From positions 43,148 to 107,147 of the forward strand of contig CAJOEM010000003.1 in assembly GCA_905233725.1 (NCBI GenBank): a DNA stretch of 64,000 bases, in the 5' to 3' direction. This document shows, in pieces, positions 44,431-52,751 of the stretch (the stretch's first letter is position 1; each line of letters opens with the position of its first letter). This stretch comes from an uncultured Synergistales bacterium. Lineage in GTDB: Bacteria > Synergistota > Synergistia > Synergistales > Aminobacteriaceae. The translations under genes and the position numbers were made by a program. Below the pieces are notes generated by a model. That model saw only the letters and a list, made by a program, of their open reading frames with translations. It had not been told where the DNA came from and searched no databases.

Positions 44431-44514
44431 TATGCAACTCGTTTTGAAATTATTTTATCAGATCAGTGTCAAGTCCTCGAGCAAAACACACCTAAAGTAT
44501 ACGTTTTGGTCGTG

Positions 44515-44520
44515 TATAAT
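44515..44520 (+). promoter_or_regulatory. Possible -10 box of the dynamin-HerA cluster
   Basis: TATAAT in cgtgtataatatt, 37 bases before the TTG start of the first dynamin gene. I see no good -35 box at the expected distance. Confidence 0.35.
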
Positions 44521-44557
44521 ATTTTCAAAATCAGGAATTTTTGCAGGAGACAGAATT

Positions 44558-45880
44558 TTGCAATCACTCACATTACCAGTTCAGAAACACGCGCTCATGA
44601 AAAACGCAATGCTCAAGTCTCTGGGCTACAAATATTTCAGAACATTGCGCATAAATTACATCAACGTTATCGAGTTCTTCACGCGAAAATACGCGCCGGA
44701 AAATCTTTTCGCACACGCAGCTCTGAAAGTCTATCGGGAAAAGTTTCTCGCAAAACCTCAGGAATATTTCTACCCGAACGACACCGAGAACATTTCACGC
44801 ATTCTCAGGAAAATGACGCGACACAAATTCAGGAATTTCTTGCTGGTTGATTGCCTGAATATCTGCGCCGGAGATAATCGAGACATTGCTCAGGAAATTC
44901 TCGGGGACTTTTGCAGCGTTCGTGATAGAAAAACATTCAGGAGAATTTTCGCGCACTTCTATGACGATAACAACGAAAAATTACCCGTACTCTCAAGAAA
45001 TCTCGTCAAGCAAATTTCTCTCTGGGATTCGATCCGCAATTTCCGTAACAAACCCACGCGCAAAATATTATTCACGGCACTCATGAGCGCGGGGAAATCC
45101 ACTCTCATAAACGCTCTCGTCGGCAAAATCATCACGCGAACTCAGAACGAAGCCTGTACCGGACGCATTCACAGAATTTACAACAAGCCCATTAATGACG
45201 GATTCGTCTCAACGCTTGAAAATAATCTCGTGAATATAAACGCGAATGAAAAGCAATTTCTTGATTTGGATTCAGATTCTTCAGAAATCAGCGTATTCAC
45301 ATTCTTTGATTCATACAGATCCGATAATTTCAGATTTTGCTTAATCGACACTCCCGGCGTGAACTTCTCGGCAAGTTCAAAGCATCAACACATCACTCAA
45401 AACGAAATCAAGTCCGGCGATTGGGATCTGCTCGTGTACATAATCAACGCCCAATACATCGGCACAACGGACGAGCTGCAGCACCTGAAATTCGTGCGCG
45501 AAAACGTCTCCGCAAACAAAATAATATTCGTGCTGAACAAACTTGACCGCTACAGAACTGACGACGATAACATTCCCGAAACTATCTCGAAATTACGCGC
45601 TAATCTGGAGAAAATCGGCTTCAAATCTCCGGTAATTTTCCCAGTATCTGCTTATGCTGCGTTGCTGACGAAACTCGAAAAGATCACAAAACTTAATGAC
45701 GACGAACTCGATGAATTAATGCTCATAAACATGAAATTCTCAAAATTCCAAGAATACGATCTCTCGCGATATAATCAAACAGAAAACTCTCAAGAAAATC
45801 TCGACTCTCACGAATTGCTGCAAAAAAGCGGCGTTCTGAATCTGGAAAAATTTCTCACAGGAAAGGATCTGACGCTATAA
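44558..45880 (+). CDS. Dynamin-family GTPase (first of two)
   Basis: The chosen TTG start (440 residues) has GCAGGAGA 7 bases upstream; the track start 42 codons earlier would read through the CRISPR repeat region. The N-terminal about 165 residues are basic and helical. Then comes a dynamin-type G domain: P-loop LFTALMSAGKSTLINAL, G3 CLIDTPGVNF, G4 FVLNKLDRY, and PVSAYAAL for G5. It lacks the long C-terminal stalk of its neighbour. It ends 1 base before the second dynamin gene. Paired bacterial dynamins often form hetero-oligomers at membranes, so the two probably work together. Confidence 0.85.
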   Translation: MQSLTLPVQKHALMKNAMLKSLGYKYFRTLRINYINVIEFFTRKYAPENLFAHAALKVYREKFLAKPQEYFYPNDTENISRILRKMTRHKFRNFLLVDCLNICAGDNRDIAQEILGDFCSVRDRKTFRRIFAHFYDDNNEKLPVLSRNLVKQISLWDSIRNFRNKPTRKILFTALMSAGKSTLINALVGKIITRTQNEACTGRIHRIYNKPINDGFVSTLENNLVNINANEKQFLDLDSDSSEISVFTFFDSYRSDNFRFCLIDTPGVNFSASSKHQHITQNEIKSGDWDLLVYIINAQYIGTTDELQHLKFVRENVSANKIIFVLNKLDRYRTDDDNIPETISKLRANLEKIGFKSPVIFPVSAYAALLTKLEKITKLNDDELDELMLINMKFSKFQEYDLSRYNQTENSQENLDSHELLQKSGVLNLEKFLTGKDLTL

Positions 45881-45881
45881 C

Positions 45882-48173
45882 ATGTCACAATGCGAAGTCT
45901 TCATCAAGTACAATCCATACAGACTCGAAACGAAAGTCGAACTCAACAACAAACCCGTCCCAGAAAACAGCCAACTCTTGATAAAAAACGGACGCAGACT
46001 TCAGGAATGGATCGAACGATTGCCCGAAATTTTACGCGACGAATGCAACGAGGAAGATTTTCACATAATTTTTCAGGGAACAACGCCCGATTATGAAGAC
46101 CTGCTCGAAGTCAAAGCATTAGCTGCACAATCCGGAATTAATCTCGAATGCGATCACATACGCGCAATCGAAACTCAGGAGAAATTACCTGTTATTGAGC
46201 AAATTTTCCGCGATATTCAGAACGGTCCAATCCCAGAACTCAGAGACCCACAACTCACGGATTCGTTCGAAAAAGCTATGGGTTCGGAATTTCACATAAA
46301 CGTAGTTGCGACAATGAGCGCAGGGAAATCCACGCTTATAAACGCGCTGCTGGGACGCAAACTCATGCCGTCAAAACAAGAGGCGTGCACGGCTACGATC
46401 ACTGAGATCAAAGACACCGAGATCCCAAATTTCAGAGCAAAAGTTGTATATAAGAATGACGAAATAATTGACGTTCCGGATTTGACTTACGAGTTAATGC
46501 AAAAATTCAACGCTGATCCAAACGTTGCGGAAATTCATGTCGAAGGCAATATCCCGTTCACATCTTCAAAAGAAACTTCACTCGTTCTCGTCGATACACC
46601 AGGCCCGAATAACTCAAACGATCCAAACCATCAGGCAGCAACTGAGGGTGAGATCAAAAAATCCTCGAACACTCTGATACTTTACATACTCAATTCAACG
46701 CAGCTCAGCACGAATGACGATAACAAGTTATTGGATTACGTCGCGGCAAGCATGAATGTCGGCGGCAAACAATCCAAAGACAGATTCTTGTTCGTCGTGA
46801 ATAAGCTCGATGATTTCAGACCGGGTGAGGACAAAGTGGAAACAGCTCTCGAAAACGTGCGGAAATATCTCAAACGTCACGGAATAGAAGACGCGCAGAT
46901 TTTCCCGGCTTCAGCTTTGACCGCTCTGGACATAAACACGACTCTCGAGAATATAGACTTAAGGAATTTTGACCCGTTCGAAGCTGATGACAACGTTCTG
47001 GAAGCTTTTCAAAAAATCCGCAAGTTTAACCGAAATTCCGAACTTCATCTGGAACAATACGCGAATTTGCGCCCAAGTCTCAGACACGAAATCGAAAATA
47101 CTCTGGCAAAAGCTAAACTCGAACACGATCAGAAACAGGAAGCTCTCATTCATACCGGAATCATTCCAATCGAAGCAGCAATCCGCATGTACGTCGAGAA
47201 ATACGCTAAGACAGCCAAGATAAAAAACGTCGTCGATCAATTCACAAAAAAACTCGAAAGCAGCCAAGCCCTCGAAAATATCAAGTCCGAAATCGCCTCA
47301 GGAACAGAACGCGCCAAGAACATTCAGGAAACAATCGAAGAGCTTAACGGCAAATTACAATCCGGGAAAAATGCTCGGGCATTCGAACGCATGATTGACA
47401 AAATCGACTACAAATCCGAAATTTCTAGAATAGTCGATGACGCGAACAAAAACGAATTTTACCCAAGAATCAGAGCCGAACTCGAAAAATCTCGCGGAAA
47501 ACTCGAGAAGGAACAAGCCGAATATGAACTGCGAAAAATCAAATCATTCTCGGACAGGTTGCAGGCAGATGTAGAAATCAAACTCGGGAAAGTCATAAGC
47601 GAACACGTCAAAAAACAAGCTAATAATCTGTTCGAAGCCTACAAGAAAGAACTCGACAAATTAGCCGGTGAATTGAAAATCGGTGAAGTATCTTTGAATC
47701 CATTCGAACTTGTCTCTGGAGAATTGGGCGCAAATTCCGATGAACTTCTGCAGAAACTCACTCAAACAGAGCGCGTTAAAACCGGCAGACACTGGGTCGA
47801 AAACACAAATAAACGCTGGTACAAACCTTGGACTTGGTTTCAGGAGTCAGGTCACTGGACCGATGATTACGAGAACAGAACTTATATTGACGGTAACGAA
47901 CTCGCGAAAAAATCTCTCGCACCATTGCAGGCAAGCTTGATCGAAAATATGAACTCCGCGAAAAATTACGCCGAACAACAAGCTCAGCTCGTGAAAGAAG
48001 CTTTCAAGAAAATGTTCCGTGAACTTGACGCAGCTCTTGAGAAGAAACTCGCCGAACTCCGCGATTACGCTAATCAGGCAAAAGATAACGCGCAGGCTCT
48101 CGAAGAATCTCAGGAAAAACAACGCTGGCTCGAGGAAATGAATTCAAGAGTTGACGCTATTCTGGAAATTTAG
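45882..48173 (+). CDS. Dynamin-family GTPase (second of two) with stalk and Trp-rich insert
   Basis: A 763-residue protein. Residues 1-120 are an extra N-terminal domain (FIKYNPYRLETKVELNNKPV). The G domain has VVATMSAGKSTLINALLG (P-loop about 143-151), LVDTPGPNNSND and VNKLDDFRPGE. From about 390 on it is nearly all helix (stalk-like coiled coils). It is interrupted near residues 640-670 by a Trp/Tyr-rich stretch (NKRWYKPWTWFQESGHW), a candidate membrane-touching paddle. The P-loop SAGKST is shared with gene one, suggesting common ancestry of the G domains. Confidence 0.88.
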   Translation: MSQCEVFIKYNPYRLETKVELNNKPVPENSQLLIKNGRRLQEWIERLPEILRDECNEEDFHIIFQGTTPDYEDLLEVKALAAQSGINLECDHIRAIETQEKLPVIEQIFRDIQNGPIPELRDPQLTDSFEKAMGSEFHINVVATMSAGKSTLINALLGRKLMPSKQEACTATITEIKDTEIPNFRAKVVYKNDEIIDVPDLTYELMQKFNADPNVAEIHVEGNIPFTSSKETSLVLVDTPGPNNSNDPNHQAATEGEIKKSSNTLILYILNSTQLSTNDDNKLLDYVAASMNVGGKQSKDRFLFVVNKLDDFRPGEDKVETALENVRKYLKRHGIEDAQIFPASALTALDINTTLENIDLRNFDPFEADDNVLEAFQKIRKFNRNSELHLEQYANLRPSLRHEIENTLAKAKLEHDQKQEALIHTGIIPIEAAIRMYVEKYAKTAKIKNVVDQFTKKLESSQALENIKSEIASGTERAKNIQETIEELNGKLQSGKNARAFERMIDKIDYKSEISRIVDDANKNEFYPRIRAELEKSRGKLEKEQAEYELRKIKSFSDRLQADVEIKLGKVISEHVKKQANNLFEAYKKELDKLAGELKIGEVSLNPFELVSGELGANSDELLQKLTQTERVKTGRHWVENTNKRWYKPWTWFQESGHWTDDYENRTYIDGNELAKKSLAPLQASLIENMNSAKNYAEQQAQLVKEAFKKMFRELDAALEKKLAELRDYANQAKDNAQALEESQEKQRWLEEMNSRVDAILEI

Positions 48174-48210
48174 TATTTAGTATTTATATTATGTAGAAAG
48201 GGGAATTATT

Positions 48211-48684
48211 ATGCCGGTAAATTCAGATTTTAGAGACGCTGTCCAGAACAAGAACGTTCTGATGGTTCGTATCATGATGAAAGACAGCCTGATTCTCGAT
48301 CCGACTTTTGCGGAATTTGACGCAATGACACGTGAAGCAGAAAGCGAACTCGGTGCGAAAGTTCTCTATGATAAGCACGACGGCGCAAGATTTGACACGA
48401 ACGAAGCCAACTGGAACAAGACTTATCTTGACGAGCAAATCGCGGACTTAATGTCGAATTTCTCACGCGAAAGAATCTCACATGTCAAGAAAATTTGCAG
48501 CGTAATTTATGCCGACGAAATCGATAATATCAAGCGCAAACGTCACGAAAAATCACGCACCCTCGAACACGATCACGATCAGTATAGCGATCAGGGTAAC
48601 GATACGAACAAAGCATTCTGGCTAATTATGTTCGCATTTGCCGTGTTGATTATTATTCTAGTGTTGTGCTGGTGGTTCTTTTAG
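48211..48684 (+). CDS. Small tail-anchored membrane protein, unknown family
   Basis: A 157-residue protein. The N-terminal helical region begins FRDAVQNKNVLMVRIMMKDS. The middle is charged and ends in a His/Asp-rich stretch (HDHDQYSDQGND). One C-terminal helix (FWLIMFAFAVLIIILVLCWWFF) would anchor it with the N-terminus in the cytoplasm. A good AAAGGGG site precedes the ATG. It lies between the dynamins and the HerA ATPase, so it may be a membrane adaptor (inference). I do not recognise the family. Confidence 0.75.
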   Translation: MPVNSDFRDAVQNKNVLMVRIMMKDSLILDPTFAEFDAMTREAESELGAKVLYDKHDGARFDTNEANWNKTYLDEQIADLMSNFSRERISHVKKICSVIYADEIDNIKRKRHEKSRTLEHDHDQYSDQGNDTNKAFWLIMFAFAVLIIILVLCWWFF

Positions 48685-48708
48685 CGAGTATAATACGGAG
48701 GCTTTAAT

Positions 48709-51700
48709 ATGATGGACGATTATTTCCCAGCTAAAACAGACTCGCCACTCGGAGCAATTCCAGAAGCAGCGTTATCTGCCGTGAATGACATCGTGTGCAA
48801 AAATTTCTTCGCGGAACTTGAGAAGCTTGACGTGTTGCCAATGTCAGCCGGCTCGGACTCAGCAAGACAAATCCGATTATTCAGGCTCGACGAGATTTCC
48901 AGCAGCAAAGACGAACCGATCTCACAGAAATTAGCGACGGTTTATAACTCACTCAGCATGATTGACTGCACACTGTTCATGATAATCTCGAGTAACGGAC
49001 AGACCAGCAAATTCTACATAGGAGTTCGCGTCAAAGATAACAGACATACTGCAAGCTCCGTGAAAGAGACACTCAAACGCGCAATGACCGGACAATTCCC
49101 GGGTGTGAAAATTCACGATAAATTCCTGAACAGCGATATAACGGATCTAATTCAGAATATTAACTCAGATAGCATCAGCTCAGTTTCATGTATAGCAAAT
49201 AATCGCGAGAAATATATTCAGGGTCTGGAGAAATTCACGCAATCAATGCAGGGTGAAAAATACACGGCTCTGATTTTGGCGGACAACAGTTCACGCGAAC
49301 AGATAATAAAATTACGCGAAGATTACGAAAGAATTTACACGCAGCTTTCGAGATACGCAAATTATCAGGTCAGCCAGTCGCAGAATCAATCTACAAGCCA
49401 GTCGGATGGCACAAGCTCAAGTCAAAGCACAAGCTCAAGTTACACAGACAGCACGTCACGAACAAACGGCACAAGTTACACGAACAGCGACAGTGAGAGC
49501 AACAGCACAAATTCTAAAACATTCCTCGGAGCACTAGCAAATTTGACCGTAATATTAGCTCCGTTAGCTACAAAGACTAAGAGCCATTCAATCACAAATT
49601 CAAGCTCAAAATCTACGAATAAATCCGAGAGCTTCAGCACAAGTTCAGGCACAAGCCAATCCAGCAGCCAAAGCACCAGTCACACTCAGACACAGCAATC
49701 CGGAACAAGCGCAAGCTTCACACTAACTCACAAAGACAGAAATATCACAAGCATTCTTGAACAAATCGACACGCAGCTGAAACGCATAAAAGAATTTGAG
49801 AGTTTCGGAATGTGGGACTGTGCAGCTTATTTCATGTCGCCTAATTCCTACGTGAGCGAGATTGCAGCCTCGAATTACAAAGCGTTAATGAGCGGAGAAA
49901 ATTCCGGTCTCGAGATGAGCGCGATAAATTCCTGGAGCATTAACAGCCGTGACGAGCATATAAAATCTCAGGCTATGAAAATTGCGGAGTACGTGAAAAA
50001 TTTCCAACATCCGGTATTCAGGTATAGCGAAAATTTGACAGTTACGCCGTCTACGTTTGTGAGTGGTCTTGAATTATCGCTTCACATGGGATTGCCGCAA
50101 ATTTCGGTTCGAGGTCTGCCTGTAATCGAGCACGCGCCGTTTGCTCCTGAGATTGTGCGTTATGATAAGAATCATGATAACAGCGAATCAATCGAGTTGG
50201 GAAATATTTTCAATATGGGAGCGGATTTCCCCGGGAAAGTTGAGCTTGAATCCGAAAGTCTGACTATGCACACGCTTGTTACGGGTTCGACGGGTTCGGG
50301 CAAAAGCAACACGATTTATAATATTCTGGATGACCTCGCAAAATCCGGGAAAAAATTCATGGTAATCGAGCCATCGAAGGGTGAATACAAACACGTGTTC
50401 GGAACTCGCGAAGATTTGAAAGTGCGTGTTTTGGGTACGAATGAGAATGTGTGTGAGTTATTGCGCCTGAATCCGTTCAAGTTTTGCGAAAAGATTCACG
50501 TTCTCGAACATATAGACAGGCTTCTTGACGTATTCAACGTTTGTTGGGGAATGTATGCAGCGATGCCGGCGTTATTGAAGGCTGCGATAATCCGTGCGTA
50601 CGAGACTTGCGGCTGGGACGTTGCGAAATCCGAGTGCAAATACGAGAATACATTTCCGAATTTTCATGACTTGCAATTTGAGATAAAGCGTGCGATTAAT
50701 AACTCGTCATATTCAAGCGACACGAAATCAGATTATGCAGGAGCGTTATTAACACGCATAAGTTCGCTGTCAAACGGCATAAACGGGAAAATATTTTGCG
50801 AGACTGAGCCGGAAATTTCGGATTCAGAATTATTCGACGAGAACGTTATAATAGATTTGAGCCGCGTTGGTTCGATTGAGACGAAAGCGTTAATAACAGG
50901 AATTTTGCTTATCAGATTGCAGGAATACAGACTGAGCGAATCAGAAAGCGTAATGAACTCGAATTTGCGACATGTTACGGTTCTCGAAGAAGCTCACAAT
51001 TTGCTCAAACGCACAAGCACCGAACAGAATATGGACTCGTCGAACGTAACGGGAAAATCTGTTGAAATGCTTTCGAACTCGATTGCCGAAATGCGAACGT
51101 ATGGCGAGGGCTTTATAATTGCGGATCAATCACCGAATGCGCTGGACATGTCAGCTATAAGAAACACGAATACGAAAATCATAATGCGTTTACCCGACGA
51201 ATCGGACAGGTTTTTATCCGGTAAATCTGCTTCACTGAGTGATTCGCAGCTTGATGAGTTGTCGAGATTGCCCAGCGGTGTTGCAGCGATTTATCAGAAC
51301 GATTGGCAAGCTCCGGTTTTGTGTCATGTCAGGAAATACGTGAAATCTGAGAATCGTTTTTACGAGTACAGAAACGCTCGTGAAAATTATTCTCCCGAGA
51401 AAATCATGGGTGACTTGATGCGATTATTGCTAAATTCGCGATTGAATCATGATGTTCGTGACAAAACTGAAATTGATTTACGAGAACTTGAGTCTGGTCT
51501 GAGAAAGCTTCCGGTTAGAACCAGCACGCGCATAGAGCTTGAGAGAAATATTCGTGAATACGAGCGTTTGGGGAAAATCTTGTTGTGTGACGAGAAAAGA
51601 TATTCGGAATTATCGAATCTTGTGACGGAATTGATTTGCGGAGAGCCTGAGAAACTTGAGCAGATTCTTGACACGGATTTTTCGGCGAGTGATTTGCAGA

Positions 51701-51846
51701 GGATTTTGTCGCGTGAAGTGAGTTTGCGAGTGCCGGATTTGTCGTTGATTTACAAGCTTGAGATTTGTCAGTGTTTAATGCGTACGTATACGGGGCGTGA
51801 TTCTGAGCGTGAGAGATTATACGCTGAGTGGAGGGAGAGTTTGTAA
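48709..51846 (+). CDS. HerA/FtsK-type ATPase with serine-rich tracts
   Basis: A 1045-residue protein. The N-terminal about 220 residues are a mixed domain. Two Ser/Thr-rich low-complexity tracts follow (SQSDGTSSSQSTSSSYTDS and SSKSTNKSESFSTSSGTSQ), flanking a short hydrophobic piece (FLGALANLTVILAPLA). The HerA/VirB4-like core has Walker A TGSTGSGKSNTIYN (about 525-533), EPSKGEYKHVF, Walker B VTVLEEAHNLL (about 756), sensor IIADQSPNALD and KIIMRLPDESD. Such ATPases pump DNA or proteins. The GGAGG site is well placed. The stop overlaps the next gene (TAATG). Confidence 0.85.
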   Translation: MMDDYFPAKTDSPLGAIPEAALSAVNDIVCKNFFAELEKLDVLPMSAGSDSARQIRLFRLDEISSSKDEPISQKLATVYNSLSMIDCTLFMIISSNGQTSKFYIGVRVKDNRHTASSVKETLKRAMTGQFPGVKIHDKFLNSDITDLIQNINSDSISSVSCIANNREKYIQGLEKFTQSMQGEKYTALILADNSSREQIIKLREDYERIYTQLSRYANYQVSQSQNQSTSQSDGTSSSQSTSSSYTDSTSRTNGTSYTNSDSESNSTNSKTFLGALANLTVILAPLATKTKSHSITNSSSKSTNKSESFSTSSGTSQSSSQSTSHTQTQQSGTSASFTLTHKDRNITSILEQIDTQLKRIKEFESFGMWDCAAYFMSPNSYVSEIAASNYKALMSGENSGLEMSAINSWSINSRDEHIKSQAMKIAEYVKNFQHPVFRYSENLTVTPSTFVSGLELSLHMGLPQISVRGLPVIEHAPFAPEIVRYDKNHDNSESIELGNIFNMGADFPGKVELESESLTMHTLVTGSTGSGKSNTIYNILDDLAKSGKKFMVIEPSKGEYKHVFGTREDLKVRVLGTNENVCELLRLNPFKFCEKIHVLEHIDRLLDVFNVCWGMYAAMPALLKAAIIRAYETCGWDVAKSECKYENTFPNFHDLQFEIKRAINNSSYSSDTKSDYAGALLTRISSLSNGINGKIFCETEPEISDSELFDENVIIDLSRVGSIETKALITGILLIRLQEYRLSESESVMNSNLRHVTVLEEAHNLLKRTSTEQNMDSSNVTGKSVEMLSNSIAEMRTYGEGFIIADQSPNALDMSAIRNTNTKIIMRLPDESDRFLSGKSASLSDSQLDELSRLPSGVAAIYQNDWQAPVLCHVRKYVKSENRFYEYRNARENYSPEKIMGDLMRLLLNSRLNHDVRDKTEIDLRELESGLRKLPVRTSTRIELERNIREYERLGKILLCDEKRYSELSNLVTELICGEPEKLEQILDTDFSASDLQRILSREVSLRVPDLSLIYKLEICQCLMRTYTGRDSERERLYAEWRESL

Positions 51847-52355
51847 TGTTGCATTTTGGGAAAATTTTTTCTGAAGTGCGTGAGATGAAAAAATCCGAGA
51901 TAACCAGTCCTGAAAATTTTTCGAAACTTGACGCACCTGTTACGCGCGAGATCAAATTTCCGTTTTCGAGTGAGATAATGCGCTATATAGATTCAGCAGA
52001 AGAACTCGAGATTTACAAGAACGCGAAACTCAGAGAAGGTGTAGTTAATGGTCGAGTGTGTTTGCTCAGAGATGATATAGACTGGACGCAACGTGACGAA
52101 TTTGGACAGACCAATATTGAGCGAATCAAGAACGGAAATCCGCCGATTTATTCTAACGGGGAGATAATCGAGCTGCATCACATCGGGCAAAAACCTGACT
52201 CGCCATTTGCTGAGTTGACGCGCACTGAACACAGAGGCAAAGGCAATGATTTGATCTTGCATGATAAAGCTAAAATTTCGGAGATAGATCGCAATGTTTT
52301 CCAGCATGAACGTCGAGAGCATTGGCAATATAGGGGGAGTGAAATTCGTGAGTGA
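51846..52355 (+). CDS. LHH-type HNH/Endo VII-fold nuclease, toxin-like
   Basis: A 169-residue protein. The C-terminal domain has GEIIELHHIGQKPDSP, the LHH motif with paired His, followed by LTRTEHRGKGNDLILH and later HERREHW, matching the LHH nuclease family of polymorphic toxins. The N-terminal half (about 75 residues) may be an adaptor or leader. The ATG overlaps the HerA stop and has GGAGGGAGAG just upstream. It is immediately followed by a SUKH-type gene, the usual immunity partner. Target assumed to be nucleic acid. Confidence 0.85.
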   Translation: MLHFGKIFSEVREMKKSEITSPENFSKLDAPVTREIKFPFSSEIMRYIDSAEELEIYKNAKLREGVVNGRVCLLRDDIDWTQRDEFGQTNIERIKNGNPPIYSNGEIIELHHIGQKPDSPFAELTRTEHRGKGNDLILHDKAKISEIDRNVFQHERREHWQYRGSEIRE

Positions 52356-52749
52356 TATTATCGCTGTAATCGAAAAATTGGAAGGTTTGAGACATTTGCC
52401 GGTTCTGACTGAACGAGAAATTTCGGATTCAGAATCGGAATTAGGCGTGAAATTTGCGGCTGAATTTGTTGAGTACACGCTGAGATTCGGGGCAATTTCC
52501 GCGCATGGAATCGAATTAACCGGAGTAGTTTCGTCGCCTAGATTGAACGTTGTGAAAGTTACGCTGAGTGAGAGAGCCTTGAATCCAAATATTCCTGATG
52601 ATATGTACGTAATCGAGAATACCGGAATAGACGGGGTAATAATGCTGCAAGATTCTGACGGGAAAATTTACGAGATTGCGCCGAACTCGAAGCCCGTGAA
52701 AAAATTTTCGAGCCTGAGCGAATATTTGCGTGAATATCTGCGTGAATAA
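52348..52749 (+). CDS. SMI1/KNR4 (SUKH) family immunity-like protein
   Basis: A 133-residue protein. LTEREISDSESELGVKFAAEF is the SUKH opening, followed by FGAISAHGIELTGVV, DMYVIENTGIDGVIMLQDSDG and the terminal SLSEYLREYL. SUKH proteins neutralise nuclease toxins by direct binding. The GTG at 52348 has GGGGGAG 8 bases upstream and overlaps the nuclease stop by 8 bases; the track ATG further upstream is less likely. The tight coupling supports a toxin-immunity pair. Confidence 0.85.
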   Translation: MSDIIAVIEKLEGLRHLPVLTEREISDSESELGVKFAAEFVEYTLRFGAISAHGIELTGVVSSPRLNVVKVTLSERALNPNIPDDMYVIENTGIDGVIMLQDSDGKIYEIAPNSKPVKKFSSLSEYLREYLRE

Positions 52750-52751
52750 AA

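Noticed and set aside
44342-44437. The 32-residue N-terminal extension of the MATE frame (VPRTRGGAP)
   Set aside because: It is reverse translation of the CRISPR-like repeat; the TTG at 44341 has a proper ribosome-binding site and matches the MATE family N-terminus.
42780-44557. A functional CRISPR array
   Set aside because: Only two isolated repeats 1.57 kb apart are present, with no regular spacing and no cas genes.
44362-44850. Plus-strand ORF MHIKTSCTNW...EEHPRVCGEQ
   Set aside because: EHPRVCGEQ is the translation of the type I-E-like repeat, and the rest is a shadow frame of the first dynamin gene.
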